Positions 21,883 through 32,349 of a stretch of 59,708 nucleotides of DNA are shown piece by piece (within the stretch, counting starts at the first letter, position 1; each line of letters begins with the position of its first letter). The stretch is from Piscirickettsia salmonis LF-89 = ATCC VR-1361 (GTDB lineage Bacteria > Pseudomonadota > Gammaproteobacteria > Piscirickettsiales > Piscirickettsiaceae). The notes beneath the pieces are model-generated. The model was not told the origin of the DNA and did not search any database. It saw only the letters and a program-made list of their open reading frames with translations. The stretch covers positions 1 to 59,708 of the forward strand of contig NZ_AMFF02000071.1 in the NCBI RefSeq assembly GCF_000297215.2, in the 5' to 3' direction. A program made the position numbers and the translations under genes.

Positions 21883-22989
21883 ATGAAATTTACGGTACAG
21901 CGGGATGCCTTATTAAAGCCTTTACAAATGTTAGCAGGTGTTGTCGAGCGACGTCATACTTTGCCTATATTAAGCCATATTTTATTTGATATTCAGGCGG
22001 ATCGTTTACAGTTAACTGCGAGTGATTTAGAGATAGAGTTAATTGCTTGTGTGCAGGCTGGCTTTCGTGGTGGTGATGAGCTGGGCCAATTTACGTTGCC
22101 GGCAAAAAAAGTAGTCGATATTGTCAAAAATATTGCTGAGGATATATTAATTGAATTTCATGTTGAAGGTGAACGAGTGACATTAAGCGCAGAACGTAGT
22201 CGTTTTAGCTTATCATCATTGGCCGCTCATGAGTTCCCTGTGCTTGACTCAGTCAGTCATGGGACGGGTTTGGCTTTGAGTCAGGAAAACTTAAAGTATT
22301 TATTTGAGCGTGTCGCTTTTTCTATGGCTCAGCAGGATGTTCGTCATTATCTAAATGGTATGTTGCTTGAGGCAGACAATAATATTTTGCGAGCTGTGGC
22401 GACGGATGGGCACCGAATTGCCTTAGCATCTGTGCCTATGAGTGTTCAAGTATCTGATAAAAAACAAGTTATTTTGCCACGCAAGGGGGTGCAGGAACTT
22501 GCTCGTTTATTAAACTTGCAGAGCGAGATTGAGTTGACTCTGACAGAAAATCATTTACGCGTATTTACAGACGAATTTACTTTCTCATCTAAATTAATTG
22601 AAGGAAAATTTCCAGACTATCGTCGAGTGATTCCTGAAAGTAATGATCAACTCGTATTGGTTGATCGAGATGCATTAAAGCAAGCTCTTGTTCGGGTGGT
22701 GATTTTATCTAATGAAAAATACCGCGGTGTACGCATGGAATTAAGTACGAATACACTAAAAATGGGTGCGAATAACCCAGAGCAAGAAGAGGCTGAAGAT
22801 TATCTTGAAGTTAGTTACGAGGGGAGACCTTTAGAAATTGGCTTTAATGCATCGTATTTGCAAGATATTCTCAGCGTGTTAAGTCCAGGGCCAGTGCGCT
22901 TGTTACTCAAGGATGCGACTGCAAGTGTACTTATTCAAGAATCAGCTGATGCTGATGCCTGCTATGTTGTTATGCCAATGCGTCTTTAG
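21883..22989 (+). CDS. dnaN: DNA polymerase III subunit beta (sliding clamp)
   Basis: DnaN is the ring-shaped clamp that tethers polymerase III to DNA. The 368-residue protein starts MKFTVQRDALLKPLQMLAGVVERRHTLPILSH, the conserved opening of the family, and ends YVVMPMRL, matching the usual MPMRL end. Three clamp repeats fit the length. A ribosome site GGGGA precedes the ATG. It belongs to the dnaA-dnaN-recF-gyrB cluster. Confidence 0.98.
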   Translation: MKFTVQRDALLKPLQMLAGVVERRHTLPILSHILFDIQADRLQLTASDLEIELIACVQAGFRGGDELGQFTLPAKKVVDIVKNIAEDILIEFHVEGERVTLSAERSRFSLSSLAAHEFPVLDSVSHGTGLALSQENLKYLFERVAFSMAQQDVRHYLNGMLLEADNNILRAVATDGHRIALASVPMSVQVSDKKQVILPRKGVQELARLLNLQSEIELTLTENHLRVFTDEFTFSSKLIEGKFPDYRRVIPESNDQLVLVDRDALKQALVRVVILSNEKYRGVRMELSTNTLKMGANNPEQEEAEDYLEVSYEGRPLEIGFNASYLQDILSVLSPGPVRLLLKDATASVLIQESADADACYVVMPMRL

Positions 22990-23023
22990 TTAAACTATAT
23001 TTTAACAAGATGAGTATTAGCGG

Positions 23024-24121
23024 GTGATTATTAAAGGGCTGCAAGTTGATAATTTTAGAAATTTAAGCCCTGTTAATATTAGTTTATCTTCTTCATTTAA
23101 TTATTTATTTGGTCAAAATGGCAGTGGTAAGTCAAATTTTTTAGAAGCGATTGGTTTGTTTGGCTTAGGCCGTTCCTTTCGTTCTTCAGGTTGGCGCCAG
23201 ATGTTGCAAAGCGAACAGAGGTTTTATCGTCTTCAAGCCAATTGTGGTGATCAGGAAATAAGTCATCAGAGTTTGATTTATCGTGAACAGGGCATGAAAC
23301 GCCAGCAGTTTTATTGGCAAGGTGAAAAGCTTGCTTCAAGTGCTGACTTTGTTTGTTATTTTCCTGTGCAGGTGATACACCCTGAAAGTGGTGGCTTAAT
23401 TACAGATGGGCCATCGATACGGCGTCGCTATTTAGATTGGGGAGTGTTTCACGTGAAACGTGAACCTTTTTCTGAGGCTTGGCAGCGTTATAACCAAGCT
23501 TTACAACAGAGAAATAGCTTAATTAAATCTGGAAAAAAAAGGAAAGAATTATTTTTTTTTGATGAATTTGTCTGCCAATATGCTGAGATTGTTAATAAAG
23601 AAAGAAAACATTATTTTTTAGCTCTCAAAACATCCTGTTTAGCAATATTAGCGTTGTTTTTTGAAAATTGGGCGTTTGATTTAGAATATTATGCTGGTTG
23701 GGATGAAAATAAGAGTTTAAAGGAACAGTTAGCGGCGAGTTTGGACAGTGACTTGCGGCGGGGTTATACCTATGTAGGATTACAGCGTGCTGATATTCGT
23801 TTGCGTACCCAAGGGCAAGATGTTGCGAAAATATTATCGCGCGGGCAGCAAAAGCTACTGGTCTATGCATTGAGATTAGCACAAGGGCAGACCTTACTGA
23901 ATCTTACCGGGCGACAAGTGATTTATTTGTTTGATGACCTGGTGGCAGAATTAGATCAAGATAATTTATTGCGCGTATTAAGTTTATTATGTGATTTAGG
24001 TGGGCAAGTGTTTATTACTGGGATTGAAAAAAAATCGCCGATTGCAGCGTATATTCAGGATAAACATCTCGACTTAAAACAGTTTCACGTGGAACACGGA
24101 TCTATTAAAGAAGTGGTATAA
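23024..24121 (+). CDS. recF: DNA replication and repair protein RecF
   Basis: RecF is an SMC-like ATPase that, with RecO and RecR, helps RecA load at gaps. The 365-residue protein starts at a GTG (23024) with IIKGLQVDNFRNL, has Walker A LFGQNGSGKSNFLEAIG (about 29-45), the ABC-type signature ILSRGQQKLLVYALRLAQ, and Walker B YLFDDLVAELD. Its coding DNA contains two near-perfect parS sequences, at the codons for GVFHVKRE and near the C terminus at QFHVEH. It lies 34 bases after dnaN and 30 before gyrB. Confidence 0.97.
   Translation: MIIKGLQVDNFRNLSPVNISLSSSFNYLFGQNGSGKSNFLEAIGLFGLGRSFRSSGWRQMLQSEQRFYRLQANCGDQEISHQSLIYREQGMKRQQFYWQGEKLASSADFVCYFPVQVIHPESGGLITDGPSIRRRYLDWGVFHVKREPFSEAWQRYNQALQQRNSLIKSGKKRKELFFFDEFVCQYAEIVNKERKHYFLALKTSCLAILALFFENWAFDLEYYAGWDENKSLKEQLAASLDSDLRRGYTYVGLQRADIRLRTQGQDVAKILSRGQQKLLVYALRLAQGQTLLNLTGRQVIYLFDDLVAELDQDNLLRVLSLLCDLGGQVFITGIEKKSPIAAYIQDKHLDLKQFHVEHGSIKEVV
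23445..23460. promoter_or_regulatory. parS: parS-like ParB binding site 1
   Basis: TGTTTCACGTGAAACG matches the widely conserved bacterial parS palindrome (TGTTTCACGTGAAACA) at 15 of 16 positions. It lies within recF, about 3 kb from oriC. parA and parB are in the same window. Confidence 0.85.
24081..24096. promoter_or_regulatory. parS: parS-like ParB binding site 2
   Basis: AGTTTCACGTGGAACA keeps the GTTTCACGTGGAAC core known from natural parS variants and differs from that variant only at the first base. It is 636 bases from site 1, near the end of recF. Confidence 0.75.
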
Positions 24122-24136
24122 TGACCCAATGCTTAG

Positions 24137-26563
<2,427 letters not shown>

Positions 26564-26594
26564 TTAATACCGTTAAATTAAAAAAACTATATAA

Positions 26595-27908
26595 CTATAA
26601 AATCGTTTCAATGGCTAAGGCAGTGATTGAAGCGATTTTTTTTAACTCGGCTTTTGTGATGGTTAAGGGGGGCAGCCAATACAAGCTATTGCCTAATGGT
26701 CTTAATAGGGCTCCGTGTTGAATTGCCTGTTGATAAATCAAATAACCCCAGCGTGTTTTATCATTATTGGGCACGACTAGATCTGCGGCTGCAATCATGC
26801 CGATATTGCGCAGATTTTTCAGCTTACCGGTTTGCTCGGCAATATTTTTAAGTAATTGATACATATATTGGCCTTTTTCTTGGATCTCTTGATAAAAGCC
26901 AGGGGCATTTAAAAGTTCTTGAGTAGCAAGCGCAACCGCTGCGGCTAAGGCATTGCCTGAGTGGGTATGTGAATGCATAAAGGCTTTGCCAGTTTCATAA
27001 TCATCATAGAACAGCTGATAGATGTTATTGCTGGTCAGTACAGCACTCATCGGCAAATAACCACCAGTTAAACCTTTAGATAAACAAATAAAATCAGGAG
27101 TAATACCTGCATGCTGGCAGGCGAGAGGGTGGCCAGTGCGGCCTAAGCCGGTCATGATCTCATCGGCAATCAGATGAATGTCATGCGTTTTGCACCAATG
27201 GGCTAGGCGTTTTAGAAAGTCGGCACTGTAAACTAGCATCCCGCCTGCCCCTTGGGCGATCGGCTCTACGAGGATAGCGGTTAATTGGTGCTTGATATGA
27301 TCTAACTGAGCTTGAGTAGACGGCCAATGCATAGCGCTATCATGCCATAACGGATCATTCGGACCACTGACATAAGGGACGTCAATAAAGGTGATGTTAT
27401 TTAGACAGGCAGATTGATAAGGGGCTTTATAAAGGCCTAGATCACTGACAGACAAGGTTGCGAGGGTTTCACCATGGTAGCCATTTTTCAGCGCTGCAAA
27501 GTATTTTTGTTCGGTTTGGCCAGTAATTACGCGACTGTGTAAGCTCATTTTCATAGCAATTTCAACAGCACAGGAACCGTCGCTGGCATACATGACCTTG
27601 TCGAGGCCAGGTTGTAGTTTTGCCAAAGTTTCTGAAAGCGCTACGATAGTATGGTTGGTGGTATTGGCAAGAATCACATGCTCGAATTTCTCAAGTTGTT
27701 GCTTGAGCGCCTGTGTTAAGTAAGGATGGTTGTGGCCAAAAGATTTGCACCACCAGCTTGAAATAACGTCTATTATTTTTCTACCATCAGCCAGGGTTAA
27801 ATAGCAGCCTTGCGCCTTGATGACTTCAAGAGGGGAGAAGGTTTCATAGTCCTTCATTTGTGAGCAGGGATGCCAGATATGTTTTAAATCACGTGTGACT
27901 AAAGACAT
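26595..27908 (-). CDS. bioA: adenosylmethionine--8-amino-7-oxononanoate transaminase
   Basis: BioA makes 7,8-diaminopelargonic acid in biotin synthesis, using S-adenosylmethionine as amino donor and PLP as cofactor. The 437-residue class III aminotransferase starts with IWHPCSQMKDYE and has ISSWWCKSFGHNHP, both typical of BioA, and the PLP lysine in CLSKGLTGGYLPMSAVL. The aspartate that contacts PLP is in HLIADEIMTGLGRTG. It stands alone; bioB, F, C, D are not in the window. A BirA-like operator lies 70-105 bases upstream of its start. Confidence 0.96.
   Translation of the reverse strand: MSLVTRDLKHIWHPCSQMKDYETFSPLEVIKAQGCYLTLADGRKIIDVISSWWCKSFGHNHPYLTQALKQQLEKFEHVILANTTNHTIVALSETLAKLQPGLDKVMYASDGSCAVEIAMKMSLHSRVITGQTEQKYFAALKNGYHGETLATLSVSDLGLYKAPYQSACLNNITFIDVPYVSGPNDPLWHDSAMHWPSTQAQLDHIKHQLTAILVEPIAQGAGGMLVYSADFLKRLAHWCKTHDIHLIADEIMTGLGRTGHPLACQHAGITPDFICLSKGLTGGYLPMSAVLTSNNIYQLFYDDYETGKAFMHSHTHSGNALAAAVALATQELLNAPGFYQEIQEKGQYMYQLLKNIAEQTGKLKNLRNIGMIAAADLVVPNNDKTRWGYLIYQQAIQHGALLRPLGNSLYWLPPLTITKAELKKIASITALAIETIL
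26601..26643 (+). terminator. gyrB terminator embedded in the bioA 3' end
   Basis: A 12-bp stem (26601-26612 with 26626-26637, one G-U pair) with a 13-base loop is followed by a run of T on the plus strand up to 26643. It would end the dnaA-gyrB transcript. The stem lies wholly within the last codons of bioA on the opposite strand. Confidence 0.75.
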
Positions 27909-27958
27909 AATACAGTAACTCGTTTTTATCTATCTTTATTATACTTTCATAAAGCTAG

Positions 27959-28013
27959 ACTGTAGAGTGGTGCATCATGCCTGTCAAACTTTGCTGGGTT
28001 TAGAGGTTGACAG
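27959..28013 (-). promoter_or_regulatory. bioA promoter with BirA-like operator
   Basis: An inverted repeat, CTGTCAAAC (27981-27989) and GGTTGACAG (28005-28013), is separated by 15 bases. It resembles the BirA operator consensus TTGTAAACC-N14/15-GGTTTACAA, matching 6 and 7 of 9 bases in the two halves. The left half contains, on the minus strand, the -35 hexamer TTGACA (27982-27987), 17 bases before a weak -10 TACAGT (27959-27964). BirA-biotin bound here would repress bioA. Confidence 0.6.
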
Positions 28014-28023
28014 CAGTTAATTA

Positions 28024-28221
28024 TCAATTGTTGCTCAAGATAAAGCCATTGTCTATTACTAAGCCTTCGAGGTGTAATATTTTTTTGCAACTGATTGAAT
28101 AATCAGTGTGTTGCTTATTTTTATTAAAGTGGCTGTAGTTATTCGCTTGAACTTGAACTTGAGCTTGAGCTGTTGCTTGAGAGGTTGTATGAAGTTTCGA
28201 GTGTTTGCTGGCAGCATTCAT
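28024..28221 (-). CDS. hypothetical small protein with Gln-Ala/Gln-Val repeat
   Basis: A possible 65-residue protein that I do not recognise. It starts MNAASKHSKLHTTSQATAQAQ, has an alternating Q-A/Q-V stretch encoded by six imperfect hexamer repeats, then a polar part with two histidines and one cysteine, and a more hydrophobic end. An AAGGA sequence lies about 8 bases upstream of the ATG. There is no signal peptide or membrane helix. It lies between the bioA operator and the ycgL leader and may be a short real gene or chance; the ribosome site is the main argument for it. Confidence 0.35.
   Translation of the reverse strand: MNAASKHSKLHTTSQATAQAQVQVQANNYSHFNKNKQHTDYSISCKKILHLEGLVIDNGFILSNN
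28146..28181. repeat. imperfect hexamer tandem repeat
   Basis: Six tandem hexamers read CTTGAA, CTTGAA, CTTGAG, CTTGAG, CTGTTG, CTTGAG. They lie in the small reading frame on the minus strand, where they encode the Gln-Ala/Gln-Val run. Being multiples of three, changes in copy number would keep the frame. Confidence 0.75.
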
Positions 28222-28532
28222 GCCGGTATCCTTGTTGATGTATCACATAGGAATTAAAATATAACTTACTTTAAAGGCGATGTGAATCTTTTTATAATGC
28301 TGCAAAGCATGAGCAAATTATCTTGTTAATCTGTTATTAATGTTGATAGTTGATTTAATAAAATTAATTTTAGTTTTAAATTAATTATTAACTTTATTAT
28401 TAGCCTTATAATGGGCTGCTAGGCCCTGCTGTTTCGCCTTATAGGAGTAGCTATCACTGTGTTATTAAAGTTCAGTGCAGTGATCAGCAATTGATGATAT
28501 TATGGCTCGTTTGTGAAAAGTGAGTGGGCGGT
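28222..28532. other. AT-rich intergenic region before ycgL
   Basis: About 310 bases with no gene I can support. It holds a short inverted repeat ATCACTG...CAGTGAT (28453-28459 and 28478-28484), and a GGGC...GCCC pair at 28413-28426, either of which could be part of the ycgL leader. No convincing -10/-35 pair stood out. Confidence 0.5.
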
Positions 28533-28841
28533 ATGGAAATTAAGTGTTCAATTTTTAAAAGTTTGCGTCATCATGAGATGTATTTGTATATCAAAGAGGG
28601 TGAATGCTTTGATAATTTACCTCAAGAGTTGATTCGTCGCTTTGGCCAGAGTGAACATGTGATGAATTTATTGCTTAATGAACAACGTCAGTTGGCGCGT
28701 GAGAACATATTGGATGTGATGGAAACTATTGAAAAGCATGGATTTTACCTGCAAATACCACCCACATTAAGCGATTGCGTTGCCAGAACAATTGAACGCA
28801 TTGAGCTCGCTGAGACGACCTTAAATAAAAGTGAAGATTAA
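28533..28841 (+). CDS. ycgL: YcgL domain-containing protein
   Basis: YcgL is a small cytoplasmic protein of unknown function found in gammaproteobacteria. This 102-residue protein shows the family pattern: MYLYIKEGECFDNLPQEL, then FGQSEHVMNLLL, LARENILDVMETIEKHGFYLQIPP, close in layout to Escherichia coli YcgL. I chose the ATG at 28533; a GTG three codons earlier is possible but its ribosome site is no better. ycgN begins 5 bases after its stop, so the two are likely co-translated, as they are linked in other genomes. Confidence 0.9.
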   Translation: MEIKCSIFKSLRHHEMYLYIKEGECFDNLPQELIRRFGQSEHVMNLLLNEQRQLARENILDVMETIEKHGFYLQIPPTLSDCVARTIERIELAETTLNKSED

Positions 28842-28846
28842 GTTCA

Positions 28847-29302
28847 GTGAATATAAAGAAAAAGAATAAGTTTTGGCAAGAAAAAAGCCTTGCAGAGATG
28901 AGCCCGCAAGAATGGGAAGCTTTATGTGATCGCTGTGGTCGCTGCTGTTTAAATAAGTTAGAAGATATCGATGATGGCCAATTTTATTATACAGATGTGG
29001 CTTGTGCTTTATTTGATAAGAGTACACATGGATGCAAAGACTATCAAAATCGCCAAGTGAAAGTGCCGGGTTGTGTGAAATTAAGTCGAGATAATATTTA
29101 TAAAATTAAATGGTTACCTAGTACTTGTGCCTATCGATTGTTATTGGAGAAAAAGCCATTACCTGCTTGGCATCCGTTACTTTCTGGAACATATCAAAGT
29201 GTTATCCGTGCAGGCATTGCTGTAGGAGATCGAGTTTATTGTGAGCGTGATATTTTAGAGCAGGACTTAGAAGAGCATGTTATTGATTGGGTAACGACTT
29301 AA
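28847..29302 (+). CDS. ycgN: YcgN family cysteine-cluster protein
   Basis: YcgN (UPF0260) has no settled function. This 151-residue protein, starting at a GTG, has FWQEKSLAEMSPQEWEALC at the N terminus and the cysteine cluster CDRCGRCCLNKL, then further cysteines in DVACALFD, HGCKDY, PGCVKL and STCAYRLL. The spacing suggests metal or iron-sulfur binding, which is an inference. The WLPSTCAYRLLLEKKPLPAWHPL region is nearly identical in style to the Escherichia coli homologue. It follows ycgL directly and precedes rsmH where mraZ usually sits. Confidence 0.92.
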   Translation: MNIKKKNKFWQEKSLAEMSPQEWEALCDRCGRCCLNKLEDIDDGQFYYTDVACALFDKSTHGCKDYQNRQVKVPGCVKLSRDNIYKIKWLPSTCAYRLLLEKKPLPAWHPLLSGTYQSVIRAGIAVGDRVYCERDILEQDLEEHVIDWVTT

Positions 29303-29369
29303 AATATAACTAATTATAAAATAATCCAGAGATTAATTAGGCAAATAGAGAGAAGATAAAGGGTAAATC

Positions 29370-30299
29370 ATGTCGACTATGCATCAGTCTGTTTTGTTGC
29401 AAGAATCTATCGCTGCATTGGCGATCAATCAAAATGGAATTTATATCGATGGTACCTTTGGTCGCGGGGGACATGCAAGTGGAATTTTGTGTAGTTTAGG
29501 ACCTGGAGGGACGGTTTTAGCTTTTGATAAAGATCCAGAGGCAATTGCTGTTGCGGGAGAGCGTTTTGGTGATGACGCACGCTTTTCTATTGTGCATGAC
29601 TCTTTTGCCATGATGGCGGATGAGGTGGCAAAACGTCATTGGCGTGGTCAAGTTGACGGGGTGTTATTGGATTTAGGTGTTTCTTCACCTCAGCTTGATG
29701 ATGATGCGCGCGGCTTTAGTTTTATGCGCGAGGGGCCGTTGGATATGCGTATGAACCCGGCGGTTGGTGTGTCGGCCAGTGAGTGGTTGATGGCGGTTGA
29801 TGAAAGTGAGTTGGTTCAGGTGTTGTTTGATTATGGTGAAGAGCGTTATGCGCGAAGAATTGCAAAAGCGATTTGCCAAGCGTGTCGTTATGGGCCAATC
29901 CAGACAACTAAGCAATTGGCTGAACTTGTTGCTAAAGCACACCCACGCTGGGAAAAAAATAAGCATCCGGCAACGCGGACGTTTCAGGCGATTCGTATTA
30001 AAATTAACAATGAATTAGGTGACTTGCATGCTGTGTTAAAGGCAAGTTTAACCGTGTTAAAGCCAGGTGGGCGCTTGGTGGTGATTAGCTTCCACTCATT
30101 AGAGGATCGTATTGTGAAGAAGTTTATGCGTAAAGAAGCGCGTGGTGATGATTTTCCTCCTGGAGTACCGGTGACCACAGATATGTTAAACCCCCACTTA
30201 AAAATAGTGACGAAGGCAATTAAGCCGTCTAAGCTAGAAGTAGAGACTAATGTTCGCGCACGTAGTGCTGTGCTAAGAGTTGCGGAGTGTTTGGGGTAG
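29370..30299 (+). CDS. rsmH: 16S rRNA (cytosine1402-N4)-methyltransferase
   Basis: RsmH (MraW) methylates C1402 of 16S rRNA with SAM. The 309-residue protein begins MSTMHQSVLLQESIAAL, has the SAM motif YIDGTFGRGGHASGIL and DGVLLDLGVSSPQLDDDARGF (described in parts), and ISFHSLEDRIVKKFM near the C terminus. It is the first gene of the division and cell-wall cluster here; the usual mraZ upstream is missing. ftsL follows 5 bases later. Confidence 0.98.
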   Translation: MSTMHQSVLLQESIAALAINQNGIYIDGTFGRGGHASGILCSLGPGGTVLAFDKDPEAIAVAGERFGDDARFSIVHDSFAMMADEVAKRHWRGQVDGVLLDLGVSSPQLDDDARGFSFMREGPLDMRMNPAVGVSASEWLMAVDESELVQVLFDYGEERYARRIAKAICQACRYGPIQTTKQLAELVAKAHPRWEKNKHPATRTFQAIRIKINNELGDLHAVLKASLTVLKPGGRLVVISFHSLEDRIVKKFMRKEARGDDFPPGVPVTTDMLNPHLKIVTKAIKPSKLEVETNVRARSAVLRVAECLG

Positions 30300-30304
30300 G
30301 GAAA

Positions 30305-30625
30305 ATGAACCGATTGATTGATTGGAATGTGCTCGGCATTATTCGTGAAACATTTTGTCGGCGTACCGCCTGGATTATAGTGTTGCTTGCACTCCTGAAT
30401 TTTTTTAGTGCTTTGATGGTTGTGTATGTGCGTGATGAGGGACGTGTTTTATTTGTCCATTTACAAACATTAATGAAAGAGCAAAACTCACTCTATACTG
30501 AGTGGACACAATTATTACTTGAAGAAAGTACGTGGCGATCGTATGGGAGAATAGAAACAGAAGCGAAGGACAAGTTGGGTATGATTCAACCGGATTCTCC
30601 TCAGTTACTTACTTTGCCCTCTTGA
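30305..30625 (+). CDS. ftsL: cell division protein FtsL
   Basis: FtsL is a bitopic membrane protein that forms the FtsQLB complex and helps recruit and activate FtsWI. This 106-residue protein has a basic cytoplasmic start, one membrane helix (WIIVLLALLNFFSALMVVYV), and a periplasmic coiled-coil part with LFVHLQTLMKEQNSLYTEW, ending in a leucine-rich tail after the conserved KLGMIQP. The ATG at 30305 has an AGGG site upstream. Its TGA stop overlaps the ftsI ATG, which points to translational coupling. Confidence 0.95.
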   Translation: MNRLIDWNVLGIIRETFCRRTAWIIVLLALLNFFSALMVVYVRDEGRVLFVHLQTLMKEQNSLYTEWTQLLLEESTWRSYGRIETEAKDKLGMIQPDSPQLLTLPS

Positions 30626-32349
30626 TGGTTAACTTAAAGGCGCGTTGGCAGAAAAAATATTTTAATTGGCGTTTATATGGACTTTTTTGTGTCTTAGCTA
30701 TTTTAATCATTATTTTTTGTGTGCGTGCTTTTTATTTGCAGGTGATGCAGCATGATTTTTTGCATGCGCAAAGTCAAGTACGCTCAACAAAAAACATCGT
30801 GTTGCCTGCTGTTAGAGGAAGTATTTTTGATCGTTATGGTGAGCCGTTAGCAATTTCTGCCCCAGTTTATTCTATTTTTATTAATCCACAAAAATTTATT
30901 TTATCTGATGATGTAGAAAAAAAAATAATTAATTTATTAAATTTAGATATTAAAAAAATAAGAAATCGTTTAAAAAAATATAAAAATAGACAGTTTATGT
31001 ATTTAAAGCGATCTGTGTTGCCATTAATGGCGATGAAGGTGAAATCGTTAGCAATTCCGGGTATGTATGTTGGTAAATATTATCAGCGTTTTTATCCTGA
31101 TGGTTCGATGCTAGGTCCACTGGTTGGGTTAACTGATATAGATGAGCAAGGACAAGAAGGCGTGGAGCTGGCTTATAATGATTGGTTGGTTGGAGTGAGT
31201 CAGAAAAGAAATATTCGTCATGATCGTCGCGGTGGTATTATTGATATATTAGCTGAAGAGCTAGGTAGCCCTTATGGTAAGGGTTTATCTCTTAGCATAG
31301 ATCGACGTATTCAGCATATTTCTCACATGGCGCTGATTGAAGCAATTTATAATTATAAAGCACGCTCAGGTTCGATAGTTGTTTTAGATGCAAAAAATAG
31401 TGAAATATTGGCAATTGCAAATTACCCTTCTTTTAATCCAAATAATCGCAGTGACTTAATCCCTGAGTTAATACGTAATCGAGCCGTGACGGATGTATTT
31501 GAGCCTGGATCAGTGATCAAGCCATTTACGCTCGCCTATGCATTATCATCTGGACAATACCATAAAGATGACATTATTAATACGTCACCTGGTTGGTTGC
31601 GTATTGATGGGCGTAAAATACATGATGTTAGAAATTATGGTCAATTGACGGTGCGAGATATTTTAAAAAAATCGAGTAATGTGGGTATTGCAAAAATGAT
31701 GATGCAGCTTCCGGCAGTAGAATTTAAGTACTTTCTTGCTCGATTTGGCTTTGGTGAAGTTAGTTTTAGTGGGTTACCTGGTGAGCGTTCGGGTGCAATT
31801 AGTACAGAAGGAAGACTGACAGCAGCGAAAGCGGCCTCTTTAGGATTTGGTTACGGCTTGGCGGTAACAACGTTACAGCTTGCACAGGCGTATGCTGTCT
31901 TAGCTGCAGAAGGGGTGCGCTATCCTTTGAGTGTGGTTGCAGGCGGAGTAAAAGCACATGGGCAGCGCGTATTGGATGCGCAAACAGCGGCTGAAGTTAT
32001 GAATATGCTAGAAACGGTGGTGAGCCCAGCAGGGACTGGACATCGTGCTATGGTTCAGGGCTTTCGTGTTGCAGGCAAAACGGGGACGGTGCGTATGGTG
32101 ACCGATGGTGATTATGATCTTGATCGCTATACTGCACTTTTTGCTGGAATTGTTCCCGCCGATCAGCCAGAATTAGTGGTTGTTGTTGTTATCCATGATC
32201 CGCGAGGGGAGCAATATTATGGTGGAGAAGTTGCCGCTCCAGTATTTGCAAAAATCGCTAAGCGGTCATTACATGTATTAAATGTGGAGCCAAATAATAA
32301 AACTCATGGACATTCTAGCAATAAAAAAAGCCATCAATCACTTTCATAG
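30625..32349 (+). CDS. ftsI: peptidoglycan D,D-transpeptidase FtsI (PBP3)
   Basis: FtsI crosslinks septal peptidoglycan. From the ATG at 30625 it has 574 residues: a cytoplasmic start, a single membrane helix (LYGLFCVLAILIIIFCVRAF), the PBP dimerisation domain starting VLPAVRGSIFDRYGEPLAIS, and the transpeptidase domain with the catalytic serine in EPGSVIKPFT (S296, SxxK), the SSN motif in KKSSNVGIAKM, and KTGT in VAGKTGTVRM. It is coupled to ftsL by a one-base overlap and its 3' end overlaps murE by 44 bases. Confidence 0.97.
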   Translation: MVNLKARWQKKYFNWRLYGLFCVLAILIIIFCVRAFYLQVMQHDFLHAQSQVRSTKNIVLPAVRGSIFDRYGEPLAISAPVYSIFINPQKFILSDDVEKKIINLLNLDIKKIRNRLKKYKNRQFMYLKRSVLPLMAMKVKSLAIPGMYVGKYYQRFYPDGSMLGPLVGLTDIDEQGQEGVELAYNDWLVGVSQKRNIRHDRRGGIIDILAEELGSPYGKGLSLSIDRRIQHISHMALIEAIYNYKARSGSIVVLDAKNSEILAIANYPSFNPNNRSDLIPELIRNRAVTDVFEPGSVIKPFTLAYALSSGQYHKDDIINTSPGWLRIDGRKIHDVRNYGQLTVRDILKKSSNVGIAKMMMQLPAVEFKYFLARFGFGEVSFSGLPGERSGAISTEGRLTAAKAASLGFGYGLAVTTLQLAQAYAVLAAEGVRYPLSVVAGGVKAHGQRVLDAQTAAEVMNMLETVVSPAGTGHRAMVQGFRVAGKTGTVRMVTDGDYDLDRYTALFAGIVPADQPELVVVVVIHDPRGEQYYGGEVAAPVFAKIAKRSLHVLNVEPNNKTHGHSSNKKSHQSLS

